Positions 34,063 to 45,100 of a stretch of DNA of 64,000 nt are shown here, one piece after another; positions within the stretch are counted from its first letter, which is position 1; every line of letters starts with the position of its first letter. The stretch spans positions 1,162,501-1,226,500 of the forward strand of contig JADKFU010000005.1 of NCBI GenBank assembly GCA_016717285.1, read 5' to 3'. The stretch is from Chitinophagaceae bacterium. GTDB taxonomy: Bacteria > Bacteroidota > Bacteroidia > Chitinophagales > UBA10324. The position numbers were made by a program, and so were the translations under genes. Below the pieces are notes generated by a model. It was not told the origin of the DNA, did not search any database, and saw only the letters and a program-made list of their open reading frames with translations.

Positions 34063-35436
34063 ATGCCAACGATATTGATCATTGACGATGAGAAAAGTAT
34101 CCGCCGCACGCTGCGTGAAATTCTCGAATATGAAGGTTATAAGGTTGAAGAAGCCAATGATGGACCGGAAGGGTTGAATATGCTCAAAGAAAAAACTTTT
34201 GACGCGATCCTTCTTGATATCAAGATGCCTAAGATGGACGGACTCGAGGTGCTGGATAAAATCATGCAGACCAATGCGGATACACCTGTCATTATGGTTT
34301 CAGGACACGGCACCATCGATACTGCAGTAGAAGCAGTGAAGAAAGGCGCCTATGATTTTGTTGCAAAGCCAATGGATCTCAACCGGTTGCTGATTTCTTT
34401 GCGTAACGCGTTGGAAAAAGTTTCGCTGGTTACAGAGACCAAAGTGCTCAAACGCCGCGTCTCTAAAACCCGGGAAATACTCGGACAATCGCCGGCAGTG
34501 GAAAAGATCAAAGAAAAAATTGAAAAGGTAGCACCAACGGATGCACGGGTACTTATTACAGGTGACAATGGCACAGGAAAGGAACTTGTAGCACGCTGGA
34601 TACATGAAAAAAGTAACCGTGCATCAGGTCCTTTGATAGAAGTGAACTGCGCGGCCATACCAACTGAACTGATAGAGAGTGAATTATTTGGTCATGAAAA
34701 AGGTGCCTTCACTTCAGCCATCAAACAACGCATTGGGAAATTTGAATCTGCTACAGGCGGCACACTCTTCCTGGATGAAATTGGGGATATGAGCCTGAGT
34801 GCGCAGGCAAAAGTGTTGCGTGCCTTGCAGGAAAGCAAAATCACGCGCGTGGGTGGTGATAAGGAAATATTAGTAGATGTAAGAGTGGTGGCTGCTACCA
34901 ACAAAGACCTGAGCAGAGAGATTGACAAAGGAAATTTCCGGATGGATCTTTATCATAGGTTGAGTGTGATTATTATTCATGTTCCCTCCCTCAATGATCG
35001 CAAAGAGGACATACCGATTCTTGCTGAAAAATTTGTAACTGAAATCTGCGAAGATTATGGCATTCCGCGTAAAATTGTAACACCTAAAGCCATTCAGGAA
35101 CTTCAAAATGTCAACTGGACAGGTAATATCCGTGAGTTGCACAATGTGATGGAACGATTAGTAATTCTAAGTGAAAATAAAATAACTGAACAGGAAGTGC
35201 TGGCTTATGCAGTGGCCAATATTGCCAACGACCCGATGGAGTCGATGTTCAACAGGTTTGACAAGTTCATAGATTTTCGTGATTTTATGGAGAAGCAATA
35301 CATAGAATATCGTTTGCGCCTCAATTCATGGAATGTTTCCAAAACTGCCGATGAAATTGATTTGCAGCGAAGCCACCTTTACAGCAAGATGGACAAGTTT
35401 GGATTGAAAAGAGAAGAGACACAAAGCAGTTCGTAA
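34063..35436 (+). CDS. Sigma-54-dependent response regulator (NtrC family)
   Basis: 457 residues. Receiver domain at 1-120 with acidic pocket IDDE and phospho-acceptor Asp52 (LLDIKMP). AAA+ domain at about 140-375: Walker A GDNGTGKE, Walker B FLDEIGDM and an arginine-finger region. The sigma-54 contact loop reads GAFTSA instead of GAFTGA. C-terminal FIS-type helix-turn-helix: WNVSKTADEIDLQRSHLYSKM. No -24/-12 promoter was recognised nearby. The partner kinase is not adjacent. Confidence 0.95.
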   Translation: MPTILIIDDEKSIRRTLREILEYEGYKVEEANDGPEGLNMLKEKTFDAILLDIKMPKMDGLEVLDKIMQTNADTPVIMVSGHGTIDTAVEAVKKGAYDFVAKPMDLNRLLISLRNALEKVSLVTETKVLKRRVSKTREILGQSPAVEKIKEKIEKVAPTDARVLITGDNGTGKELVARWIHEKSNRASGPLIEVNCAAIPTELIESELFGHEKGAFTSAIKQRIGKFESATGGTLFLDEIGDMSLSAQAKVLRALQESKITRVGGDKEILVDVRVVAATNKDLSREIDKGNFRMDLYHRLSVIIIHVPSLNDRKEDIPILAEKFVTEICEDYGIPRKIVTPKAIQELQNVNWTGNIRELHNVMERLVILSENKITEQEVLAYAVANIANDPMESMFNRFDKFIDFRDFMEKQYIEYRLRLNSWNVSKTADEIDLQRSHLYSKMDKFGLKREETQSSS

Positions 35437-35490
35437 GCACCGGAATTATATTTGAAGTAATAGAACCTTAAAAGATTATTACATCGCTTA

Positions 35491-37296
35491 TTATTTTAGC
35501 AAGGAATAGTCACCTTCATAACCCAATGATTTAGCTTTCATCAGGTCCCTCGCTGCCGCTTCTTTTTTTGAAAGCCTGTAATAAGAGAGTCCCCGGCAAT
35601 AGTAGGCGGCCGGGAGGTCGGGTTGAAGCTTCACAGCAATATCAAAATCGGAAATAGCGGATTCATAATTACCCATTTCATAATAAGTATATCCGCGTTG
35701 TGCCCACAACGTAGCTTTTTTTCCATTCAAGGCGATTGCTTTTGAAAAATCATCCACCGCTTTTTGCGGCTGTTTCAAGGTGTTGTAACTGATACCTCTG
35801 TTAATGTAAGCATTCACATAATCGGGTTTCAACGCAATTGCTTTGGAATAAGCAGCCATGGATTCAGGCATTTTGTTTTGATCTGCATAAATATTTCCAA
35901 GGTTGTTGAATACTTCCGGATCGTTGGTATTCATTTTAAGTAGCACCTTATAATCATTCAATGCTGCGGCAGTGTTGCCCCTTGCGCCATAATAGTTGCC
36001 GCGGTTCTTATATGCTGTTGCTGCCTCCGGATATTTGCTGATCACGTCACTCCACAATGTTTCGCTCGTATGCCACACCTTAGTGCGCTCGTGCGAGAGG
36101 TAGCCCAACAAAAAAAATATAATTGCAGCCGCAACAAGAAGTGAAGGCCGGATCTTTTGTTTTTCATGGTAAATTTTTTCAAATCCAAAGCCGGTAACAA
36201 AACAGAGCCCGGCATAGGAAAGATAACTGTAGCGGTCAGCCATCAATGCATTTCCTACAGTAATAAATTGCAAAACGAGCGCAATGCTTACCAGGAAAAA
36301 GAGGAAACCGAACACGATAAATGATTGCTTCCTTAAATAACGGTAAACCAACCAGGCCGTCACAATCAGCACCATTGGTGAAGCATAAAACAGGAATGGC
36401 AGCGACTGTGAACTGTCTGTAACCGGATACGGATAGAATGCGGAAAGTGACCAGGGGAATAAAAATTTTAGCAGGTAAATCATACAACCATAGCAACCGA
36501 AAAAAAATTGTTGAATAAAAGTGAAGGAGGCTACTGTTTCATTTGCAGACGCTGCCTGAATACGCAAGGCGATTATGCCGAAGAAAAGAGAAACCAGCAG
36601 AAATGGAATTTTTTCCAACCATGCCAGCCGTGACAGTTTACGTTGCTGGAAATAATCTATCAGGATTAAAATAATTGGAAGCACTACTGCCATTGCTTTT
36701 GACAGACAGGACAGCAGGAAAAATAAAAAGCTGACGAAAAGCCAAATGCTTTTTTCTTTTAACCTGTATTGCAGATAAGCATGCAATGAAAGAAGCAGGA
36801 AAAATACATAGAGCACATCTTTCCGTTCAGAGATCCAGGCAACTGACTCTACATGCATCGGATGAATGCCGAATAAGATCCCTGAAATGGTACCCGTGAT
36901 TATTTTTTTTCCTGATAAGAAATAGAAAAACAGGAATACCAGAACACTGTTCATTACATGAAAAAGAATGTTGGTGGCAAGATAAGCATGAGGATGAAAA
37001 CCCGCTGCCTGCCGGTTCAGGGCAAGCGTAATCATTGTTAATGGATGATAGTTCAGTGCGACCGGTTCCGTGAAAATGGATCGCCAGTCAATAGTGGCGC
37101 TGGTCAGGAACGGATTCGACGTTACATAAGAATCATCATCCCAATTTGTAAAGGAGCCGTTCAGCGCGGGCGCGAATACAATAAAGGTGATCATCGCGAT
37201 GGCTGCTGCAATAAAAAAAAGTATCAACCGGTTGGAAGAAGGAACAACGGTTTGTTGTTTCTTAATTGGAGGAGTCTGCTTTCGTGCTTTTTTCAT
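35491..37296 (-). CDS. TMTC-like membrane glycosyltransferase with TPR repeats
   Basis: 601 residues. The N-terminal 400 residues contain about 11 transmembrane helices. Motifs match the TMTC/PMT-like O-mannosyltransferases: NWDDDSYV near residue 53 in the first external loop, MITLALNRQAAGFHPHAYLA, and FGIHPMHVESVAWISERKDV. The C-terminal 200 residues hold five or so tetratricopeptide repeats (e.g. AATAYKNRGNYYGARGNT, PEVFNNLGNIYADQNKMPES, PDYVNAYINRGISYNTLKQP). Likely transfers a sugar from a lipid donor to exported proteins; substrate unknown. Convergent with the NtrC-type gene. Confidence 0.85.
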   Translation of the reverse strand: MKKARKQTPPIKKQQTVVPSSNRLILFFIAAAIAMITFIVFAPALNGSFTNWDDDSYVTSNPFLTSATIDWRSIFTEPVALNYHPLTMITLALNRQAAGFHPHAYLATNILFHVMNSVLVFLFFYFLSGKKIITGTISGILFGIHPMHVESVAWISERKDVLYVFFLLLSLHAYLQYRLKEKSIWLFVSFLFFLLSCLSKAMAVVLPIILILIDYFQQRKLSRLAWLEKIPFLLVSLFFGIIALRIQAASANETVASFTFIQQFFFGCYGCMIYLLKFLFPWSLSAFYPYPVTDSSQSLPFLFYASPMVLIVTAWLVYRYLRKQSFIVFGFLFFLVSIALVLQFITVGNALMADRYSYLSYAGLCFVTGFGFEKIYHEKQKIRPSLLVAAAIIFFLLGYLSHERTKVWHTSETLWSDVISKYPEAATAYKNRGNYYGARGNTAAALNDYKVLLKMNTNDPEVFNNLGNIYADQNKMPESMAAYSKAIALKPDYVNAYINRGISYNTLKQPQKAVDDFSKAIALNGKKATLWAQRGYTYYEMGNYESAISDFDIAVKLQPDLPAAYYCRGLSYYRLSKKEAAARDLMKAKSLGYEGDYSLLK

Positions 37297-37476
37297 ATTG
37301 CGTTACAGGTTGAAAGTAATAAAGTTTGAAAAGACCTGGTGATGAATGAATCAGCTTTCTTCATTGATTCATGAAAGCTGAAATTTGGGAATTGATTTCC
37401 GGAAGACCTGCCTGGGATAATAAAAGTATTAAGATGTGTGTTTTGATTTCCATTTTATGGTGCACACCTATCGCTG

Positions 37477-37484
37477 TATCTTTG
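37477..37484 (+). promoter_or_regulatory. -7 element of the kinase gene at 37575
   Basis: TATCTTTG matches TAnnTTTG; leader of about 85 bases to the ATG. No -33 TTG seen at the standard spacing. Confidence 0.45.
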
Positions 37485-37574
37485 TCATAAAAGCATCATT
37501 TTGATTTCATGGTAATGTAAAATACTTGTATCATCGGGCAATTCATTTTAACTTAACGATCATTTTATTAAACT

Positions 37575-38573
37575 ATGAAAATCAGAAGACGACCGTTGCT
37601 TATTTTTTACCTGCTGGTAACGTATATTTTTATTTCCTTCACCTGGTGGATATTTTTATTGGTGCGCATCAACGCAGAAGCATACAATGAGAAAAAAGAA
37701 TTGACACAATTGAATTATATCTATCAGCATAAAGTACCCTACAATGATGAAAATTCGGCAACATTCACAAAAATAGACCGTGAATATCATAGAAAAGTCT
37801 ACATGATTATCGGGGAAGGAACGGTTTTCCTGGTCATCTTAATGGTGGTAACGCTTAAGACAAATCAAAGCCTGCAACGCGAGTACAAACTGAACCGCCA
37901 GCAAAAAAATTTCCTGTTATCTATAACTCATGAACTGCGTTCACCTATTGCATCTTCAAGAGTTGCGCTGCAAACGATGTTGAAGCGTGATTCGCTGCCA
38001 CGTAACAAAGTGGAATTGCTGCTGAATAATTCATTACATGATATGGATCGCTTGCAGTTGCTGGTAGAAAATATTTTACTCGCGGCAAAAATTGAAGACC
38101 ATGCATTCCAGATCGGCAAGGATGCATGCAACCTGAGCGAGATAGTGCAAACGGTGATTGATAAGACGGTAGCAGCATCAGAATTTCAGCGTGTCTTTAA
38201 CACAGATATAAAACCGGAAGTATTTGTGATTGGAGACAGGATGGCACTGACCAGTGTGGTTACTAACCTGGTTGAAAATGCGATAAAATACTCTGCTGAT
38301 GCAACCATGATTGAAGTCGCGGTGTCAGAAGAAGACAAGCATGCTTTTTTTACAATTTCAGACCATGGCTTTGGAATCCCGGATGCGGAAAAGAAAAAAG
38401 TGTTTGAGAAATTTTACCGTATTGGCCAGGAAGAGACCCGCAAAACAAAGGGAACCGGATTAGGACTTTATATTGTGGGGCGCATTCTGGAATTACACAA
38501 AGGGAAAGTTACAGTTAAGGATAACCAACCGAGAGGTTCAGTTTTTCAGGTTGAATTACCAAAATTCGTTTAG
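37575..38573 (+). CDS. Membrane sensor histidine kinase (short periplasmic loop)
   Basis: 332 residues. Two transmembrane helices (about residues 9-30 and 75-95) bracket a periplasmic loop of about 45 residues. HisKA box SITHELRSPIASS with His119; ATPase domain with N box VVTNLVENAIKYS, G1 box ISDHGFGIP, F box FEKFYRIG and G2 box KGTGLGLYIV. It autophosphorylates and passes phosphate to the OmpR-type regulator starting 48 bases downstream at 38622. The short loop and lack of a HAMP domain are unusual; the signal may be sensed within the membrane. Confidence 0.94.
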   Translation: MKIRRRPLLIFYLLVTYIFISFTWWIFLLVRINAEAYNEKKELTQLNYIYQHKVPYNDENSATFTKIDREYHRKVYMIIGEGTVFLVILMVVTLKTNQSLQREYKLNRQQKNFLLSITHELRSPIASSRVALQTMLKRDSLPRNKVELLLNNSLHDMDRLQLLVENILLAAKIEDHAFQIGKDACNLSEIVQTVIDKTVAASEFQRVFNTDIKPEVFVIGDRMALTSVVTNLVENAIKYSADATMIEVAVSEEDKHAFFTISDHGFGIPDAEKKKVFEKFYRIGQEETRKTKGTGLGLYIVGRILELHKGKVTVKDNQPRGSVFQVELPKFV

Positions 38574-38621
38574 AAAATATAAACACCTTAAAGCATTCTA
38601 ACATTTTAAACTAACCTGCAT

Positions 38622-39371
38622 ATGTCGACTAGCACCGCAGTACTCAACCAGGCCACAGCGTATCAGAACTTGTCTCAGCCGAGAATACTGGTTGTGGAAG
38701 ATGAAGAAAACCTGCTCGAAGCCATAAAAATTAATTTGGAGCTGGAGGGCTATGAAGTCGTGGTAGCCATTACCGGTCCGCAAGCACTGAAACGATTCCG
38801 TGAAGAACGGTTTAACCTTGTGGTATTGGATATTATGTTACCTGAACTGGATGGTTACCAGGTGTGTCAGACCATTCGTATTACTAACACTGAAACACCG
38901 ATTCTGTTTCTTACAGCAAAGGATACCAGTGAAGACAAAGTGATGGGTCTTAAGATGGGTGCTGATGACTATCTCACCAAACCGTTTAACCTGGAGGAAT
39001 TCTTATTACGGGTGAAAGTATTGATTCGCCACAGCATGAAAGGAACAGCGGATGAAATGAGTACACATATTTTTAGCTTTGATGAGAATGAAATCAATTT
39101 CTCCACTTTCATAGCAAAAGGCAAAAGCAAAAACCCTATTCAACTTACGAAGCGGGAAGCAGCTTTGCTTAAACTGCTGATTGAACGAAAGAATGAAGTA
39201 GTATCCCGCAAGCAGATTTTGCAAACGGTATGGGGTTATGATGTGTTTCCTTCTACACGAACGATTGATAATTTTATCCTCACTTTTCGGAAATACTTTG
39301 AGAAAGATTCCCGCAATCCCGTTTATTTTCATTCCATAAGAGGTGTCGGTTACAAATTTACAGACCACTAA
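38622..39371 (+). CDS. OmpR/PhoB-type response regulator
   Basis: 249 residues. Receiver domain (residues 21-140) with acidic pair VEDEE and Asp70 (VVLDIMLPE), Thr switch in LFLTAKD and Lys in DYLTKPF. C-terminal winged helix: QLTKREAALLKLLIERKNEV, then SRKQILQTVWGYDVFPSTRT and the wing IRGVGYKFTDH. The partner is the kinase just upstream (37575-38573). The 20-residue N-terminal extension before the receiver is longer than usual. Confidence 0.95.
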   Translation: MSTSTAVLNQATAYQNLSQPRILVVEDEENLLEAIKINLELEGYEVVVAITGPQALKRFREERFNLVVLDIMLPELDGYQVCQTIRITNTETPILFLTAKDTSEDKVMGLKMGADDYLTKPFNLEEFLLRVKVLIRHSMKGTADEMSTHIFSFDENEINFSTFIAKGKSKNPIQLTKREAALLKLLIERKNEVVSRKQILQTVWGYDVFPSTRTIDNFILTFRKYFEKDSRNPVYFHSIRGVGYKFTDH

Positions 39372-39573
39372 CGACCGATTTTTCTGAATTTTATAGTATC
39401 GCATCAAGCGATTGGCAATGAATTGGATGTTGGCCTGAATGATTTGGCATTTGATAATCGAAATCAGTTTGCCACATTTTTTTTCATCAAACGATAAAGC
39501 GCAATTATACTGATGGCCATTCTGCAATGGAGATCAGTAAATACAGTCAGTGGTTAAAGTATCGTTAAAATCG

Positions 39574-39603
39574 TTGTTTCAAACCAGCAATGCCATAAAT
39601 TTG
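39574..39603 (+). promoter_or_regulatory. Promoter immediately before the GTG-started kinase gene
   Basis: TTG at 39574-39576, a 19-base spacer, TAAATTTG at 39596-39603: a full consensus match. The -7 box ends only 4 bases before the GTG at 39608, so the transcript would start at about the start codon. Confidence 0.65.
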
Positions 39604-39607
39604 CGAG

Positions 39608-41182
39608 GTGAAAATTTCACTCATCACCTTCAATATAGTGTTGCTTACCTTGTCGCTCATCGGCATCATTGTGCTGCAGGGGTTATGGATAAGAAATGCC
39701 TGGGATACCAAACAGGAGGACTTTTATAAAACAGTTAATGAAGCGCTGAACAATGTAGTAAGTAAAGTGGAACGGCGTGAAGCAGCAAGTTTTATCCATC
39801 AGCGATATAGTGTAGCAGATCAAAACAAAGTTTTCTTTAGTCAGCGGGAGGAAATTTCCGTTGCTTCATCCGGCACCGACACAGTCGTTCGCAAAACAAA
39901 AATTACCAGTCAGCACTCATTTAGTTCGAATAATTCAAAGTACAGCCCGGTTTTCTCCAACCCTGAGGTAATTATTGAATTCAATAAAGATTCTGCGATG
40001 CAGCCTTCCGGTGAGAGTCGCATGAACACTAAAGCCGGGCAGATGAATGAGATTATTTACCAGATGGTAATGGAACTGAGCAACGTAAAAGTTCCGATTG
40101 ACCGGCGCATTCCACCACTTGAACTTTATACCATGATCAGGCAGGAGTTGAGTAAAAAAGGCATTGAATTGCCTTTTCAATTCGCTGTGGTGCGTGGTGT
40201 TAAGGATTCCATTTGCAGTGTAAAATCGCCTTCCTTCACGATGGCCATGGTACCGGCGTCTTTCAGGGCTGACCTTTTTCCCAATGATATTTTTATGAGT
40301 CCTTATCAATTGTTATTGCATTTTAACGACACTCAACCATATATTGTAAAATCATTATGGTGGATGCTGATATTATCAGCCATCTTTCTGCTGCTGATTG
40401 TTGCCACTTTTTCATCTGCTGTATATATCATTCTCCGGCAGAAAAAACTGGCCGACATAAAAACTGATTTTATCAATAACATGACGCATGAATTAAAAAC
40501 ACCCATTGCCACTATTTCAGTGGCGTTGGATGCGATCAATAATCCGAAAGTGCTTTCAGATCAGGACAGGATCAGGTATTACTCCTCCATCATCGGCAAT
40601 GAGAATAAGCGAATGAACGCACATGTGGAGAATATTCTGCAAATGGCAATGGTTGATAAAGAGAATTTCAACCTGAATGAACAATTGCTGAATATTCATG
40701 ATATCATTTATCATGTATCTGACCCGGTGAGCATGCAGGTGGAAAAGCGAAACGGAATTTTGACGTTGGAACTCTGTGCCGAAAATGCTGAGGTAGTGGG
40801 TGATGAAGTACACCTTACAAATGTTATTCATAACCTGTTGGACAATGCCAATAAGTATTCATTAAATGCGCCCGAGATAACCATCAGTACGGCCAACGAA
40901 AAAAGCGGAATTGTAATCAGCGTGGAGGATAAAGGAATTGGTGTCAGTCAGCAAACACAGCGGAAAATATTTGATAAATTCTACCGGGAACAAAGCGGTA
41001 ATATTCACGATGTAAAAGGTTTTGGGCTGGGGCTTGCTTACGTGAAATCTATTGTAAAAAAGCATGGTGGCACAATTGAGGTAACCAGCGAATTGGGAAA
41101 GGGAAGCCGTTTTGAAATTTATTTACCATTTGGCCACGTGCAGGCAACGAACACTGCACAGCCGGCGAATGATGGTGCTTAA
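39608..41182 (+). CDS. Sensor histidine kinase (RprX-like)
   Basis: 524 residues from a GTG at 39608. Helix 1 (residues 4-26, ISLITFNIVLLTLSLIGIIV) and helix 2 (residues 250-276) enclose a periplasmic domain of about 220 residues. HisKA box NNMTHELKTPIATIS with His294; N box VIHNLLDNANKYS, G1 box VEDKGIGVS, F box FDKFYREQSG and G2 box KGFGLGLAYV. A large RprX-type kinase without HAMP. Forms a pair with the regulator at 41235, 52 bases downstream. No alternative start keeps the first helix. Confidence 0.93.
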   Translation: MKISLITFNIVLLTLSLIGIIVLQGLWIRNAWDTKQEDFYKTVNEALNNVVSKVERREAASFIHQRYSVADQNKVFFSQREEISVASSGTDTVVRKTKITSQHSFSSNNSKYSPVFSNPEVIIEFNKDSAMQPSGESRMNTKAGQMNEIIYQMVMELSNVKVPIDRRIPPLELYTMIRQELSKKGIELPFQFAVVRGVKDSICSVKSPSFTMAMVPASFRADLFPNDIFMSPYQLLLHFNDTQPYIVKSLWWMLILSAIFLLLIVATFSSAVYIILRQKKLADIKTDFINNMTHELKTPIATISVALDAINNPKVLSDQDRIRYYSSIIGNENKRMNAHVENILQMAMVDKENFNLNEQLLNIHDIIYHVSDPVSMQVEKRNGILTLELCAENAEVVGDEVHLTNVIHNLLDNANKYSLNAPEITISTANEKSGIVISVEDKGIGVSQQTQRKIFDKFYREQSGNIHDVKGFGLGLAYVKSIVKKHGGTIEVTSELGKGSRFEIYLPFGHVQATNTAQPANDGA

Positions 41183-41234
41183 ATCAGCTTCCTTTCCATC
41201 ACAATAAAAACGATCGTGCATCGTAAACCTGACT

Positions 41235-41945
41235 ATGGAAAAGAATCCGAAAATACTATTAGCTGAAGATGATCCGAACTTTGGAACCGTGTTACGCGAT
41301 TACCTTGAGTTAAACAACTACGACGTTACGCTTGCGGTCAATGGAACAACCGCGTTGCAGTTGGAGCAGAAAAAGGACTTCGATCTTTGTGTGCTTGATG
41401 TAATGATGCCTGAAATGGATGGGTTCTCCGTTGCGCGTGAAATCAGGAAAAGAACTCCCTTGCTCCCTTTCATTTTTTTAACGGCGAAAACGCTAAAGGC
41501 TGACGTAGTGGAAGGTTACAGGATTGGAGCAGACGACTACATCACAAAACCATTTGACTCTGAAGTACTCTTATATAAGATCAGGGCGATTCTGAAGCGG
41601 AGGCATGAACCGGCCAAAACAATTGAGCTGCCGAATGATTTTGTGATTGGCAAATATTCTTTTAATTATAGATTAAGGGCGCTCAGGTTATCAAATCAGG
41701 AATGGAAAATGTCGCCCAAGGAAGCTGATTTATTGCGCCTGCTTGCCGCCAGCATGAATGATGTGGTGTTGCGGCAGGAAGCACTCCGGCTCATCTGGGG
41801 AGAAGACAATTTTTTTACAGGCCGGAGCATGGATGTATTCATCGTAAAACTTCGGAAATATTTAAAAGACGATCCTGATGTGGAGATCGTCAATATTCAT
41901 GGAAACGGTTATCGCCTTATGGTAGGAAACCGTCAAAATGCCTGA
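41235..41945 (+). CDS. OmpR-type response regulator (RprY-like)
   Basis: 236 residues. Receiver domain with acidic pair LAEDDPN and Asp55 (CVLDVMMPE), Lys in DYITKPF; winged-helix domain with MSPKEADLLRLLAASMNDVV, then LRQEALRLIWGEDNFFTGRSM and NIHGNGYRLMV. Partner of the kinase at 39608; the two resemble the RprX/RprY pair of Bacteroides. Acts on unknown promoters. The next gene is a large outer-membrane protein 233 bases away that could be a target. Confidence 0.94.
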   Translation: MEKNPKILLAEDDPNFGTVLRDYLELNNYDVTLAVNGTTALQLEQKKDFDLCVLDVMMPEMDGFSVAREIRKRTPLLPFIFLTAKTLKADVVEGYRIGADDYITKPFDSEVLLYKIRAILKRRHEPAKTIELPNDFVIGKYSFNYRLRALRLSNQEWKMSPKEADLLRLLAASMNDVVLRQEALRLIWGEDNFFTGRSMDVFIVKLRKYLKDDPDVEIVNIHGNGYRLMVGNRQNA

Positions 41946-42177
41946 TCACGGTTGCACCTTGCAATTCCTTATTGAATGCAATAATGGCTATTTTTAAACT
42001 TTATGACTGGAGTGTAACACGGCAGTTTGCAGGCAGCATTACGAAGGATTCCGGAATGTGCAACAAGTGAAAACTTTCAGTAATAAGTTTCAGCAATTCC
42101 TGAAATCATTTGTCCGTTAACCGGTTGCATTGATAGATCAATCAACGGGAAAAACATTCTTCTTACAAAGGCAACGA

Positions 42178-45100
42178 TTGAAAAAAACAACCTTTCATAT
42201 TGTTTACAGTGCAGTATTCACTGTGCTTTTTTTTGTCGGGCCGTTATCTGCGCAGCAACTTTCAAATCTCCGTCACAAAACAGTTTCATTCACCGGCAAT
42301 ACCCTTCAAATCGATTCGCTCAGTGTTCTTCCGGGCACTGTTATTCTTAATGATGCGTTGTCGGGAAATGTAATTCCTGAGGAGCAATACGTGGTGGATG
42401 ACTTTAAATCTACACTTACCTGGAAAGGCAGTGCAGTTCCCGATAGTATAAACATTACCTACCGGGTTTTTCCTTATGCATTTTCGAAAGAACTTTTTCA
42501 CAAAGATTTCTCAAGGCTGAACAAACAAGACAGTCTCAGCAGGTTGCCGATCATCTATTCGCTGCAGGAACTGAGTCCGGGCACATCACTTGATCTTGGA
42601 GCAGTAAATTATAACGGCAGCTTCACACGCGGCATCACATTCGGTAACAACCAGGATTTAGTGGTTAATTCCGGCTTCAACCTGCAGTTGCAGGGTAAAG
42701 TGGCAGGTGATGTGGAGGTGCTCGCCGCGCTCTCTGATAATAACATTCCAATTCAACCGGATGGCAACACGCAACAGTTACAGGAATTCGATAAAGTATT
42801 TATTCAGCTTAAGAAAAATAAGTCATCGCTCGTGGTGGGTGACTATGAATTGTCGAAGCCGGATGGTTATTTCATGAACTACTATAAAAAACTGCAGGGC
42901 GCAAGTTTCAGTACGGTGTATGATGCAGGACCTGACTTGCATTTAAAAACCAATGTAGGTATCGCATTGGCAAAAGGAAAATATGCGCGCAATAAATTCC
43001 CGGGTCAGGAAGGCAACCAGGGACCTTATCGGCTTACAGGAAACAATGGCGAAACCTTTATCGTGATACTTGCCGGAAGCGAACGCGTTTTTATTGATGA
43101 TCAATTGATGGTGCGTGGCGCTGACCTTGATTACGTGATTGATTACAATGCAGGTGAAATTATTTTTTCTCCCACACGACTTATTACAAAGGATAAAAGA
43201 ATCACGGTGGAGTTTCAATATTCTGAGCAGGCCTATCTGCGCTCTGTTTTTTTTGCAAATCAACAGTTTCAGCAGGATAAGTCAACCATCAGGGTAAATT
43301 TTTATTCAGAGCAGGATGCCAAAAATCAACCGGTGCAGCAGGAACTGACTGATTCCCAGAAAGTGATCCTTTCTGAATCCGGTGACAGTATTCAAAAGGC
43401 ATATTACCAAAGCATTGACAGTGTCCCCTTTACTGCTGATCGGATCCTGTACAGAAAGATTGATTCGCTCGGATATGTAGTGTATGTCTATTCCACGAAT
43501 CCTGATGTAGCACATTACGCCCTCAGCTTTTCTTACCTCGGACCCGGCAACGGCAACTATGTTATTTCCACGAACCTTGTAAATGGAAGAGTTTACAACT
43601 GGGTCGCACCGCTCAATGGAATTCCACAAGGTTTATATGAACCCGTGATTCCGTTAATTGCACCACAACGCATTCAATTATTAACCGTTGGCGGTGAATA
43701 TGCTTTTAATGAACATGCAAACTTATTATGGGAAGGAGCATTCAGTAACCAGGATGTAAATACTTTTTCTGATATAGATAACGGCGACAATAGCGGTGGC
43801 GCAGCAAAGCTGGGATGGAATCAGAAAATTTCACTTAACAATAGTAAAGTGAAACCCAGTTTCTTTTTATTTAACGGACAGTATGAATTTGCTTCCCGAA
43901 CATTCAAACCTGTAGAGCGTTACCGTTCTGTAGAATTCGAAAGAGACTGGAATCTTCCTCTTGATGAAGTAGCGGCAAATGAAAACCTTGCTACAGTTAG
44001 TTTGGGATTGCAGCAAATTACAAAGGGAAATGTGTCGTACGTTTTTTCACTTTATAACCGTACCGGGAATTATACCGGTATTAATAATTCACTCCATGGC
44101 AACTACGAGTATCACGGATTTCATGCTTCCTTGATTTCATCTTATCTCGTTTCTTCGACTGATGTTTTAGAAACAAAATTTCTTAGACCTGCAGTTGATA
44201 TATCTCAATCTTTTCGATTTTTAAAAGGGGCAGTATTGGGTTTGCATGGGGAGCAGGAAAATAATCGGCAAATTTTGAAAGGAACAGATACTTTATCAGC
44301 GTCCGGTTTTTACTGGAATGAAGGAAAAATCTATTTACGAAGCAGTGATACCGCTAAGATCCGCTATAACATTGATTATGCTTCGCGAATCGATTACACT
44401 CCTGAATCAAATCAATTTGTAAAAGCAACCATTGGCAATACCATGAATGCAGGTGTTGAATTTTTAAAGAATCCCAACAGCATTTTACGTGCAAACGTCA
44501 TCTACCGTAAACTTAATGTGCCTGATACACTCATTACTCCACAGCGCGCGGATGAATCATTGCTTGGAAGGTTGGGTTATGACCTCCAGGTGAAAAAAGG
44601 ATTTATCACTTCCAACACACTTTATGAATTGGGATCAGTGCAGGAACAAAAAAAAGAATATGCTTATACGCCTGTTCCTGATGGTACCGGAGTTTATACA
44701 TGGAATGATTACAACTCCGATGGGATACAACAGATCAATGAATTTGAGGTTGCCGCTTTTCAGAGCGATGCTAATTACATCAGGCTGTTATTGCCTACCA
44801 ACCAGTTTGTAAAAGCGTATTCCTCATTGTTCAATGAATCACTTTCCATCAATCCGCGCAACCTTTGGCGAACTCCGCGTGGATTCAAAGAACTGATCAG
44901 TCGCTTTTCCGCGCAGGCAACTTTGCAAATCAATAAAAAAACACTTCCGGGTAATTTTTCTTCGCAGTTCAATCCGTTTCTATTGAATGTTGCGGATACC
45001 TTGCTCATTTCAAATAGCTCTCTTGTTTCAGGCTTTCTATACTTTAACCGGAGCAATCCGAAATACGGCCTCGATTTCTCTTATCAGAATAACCGGTCGA

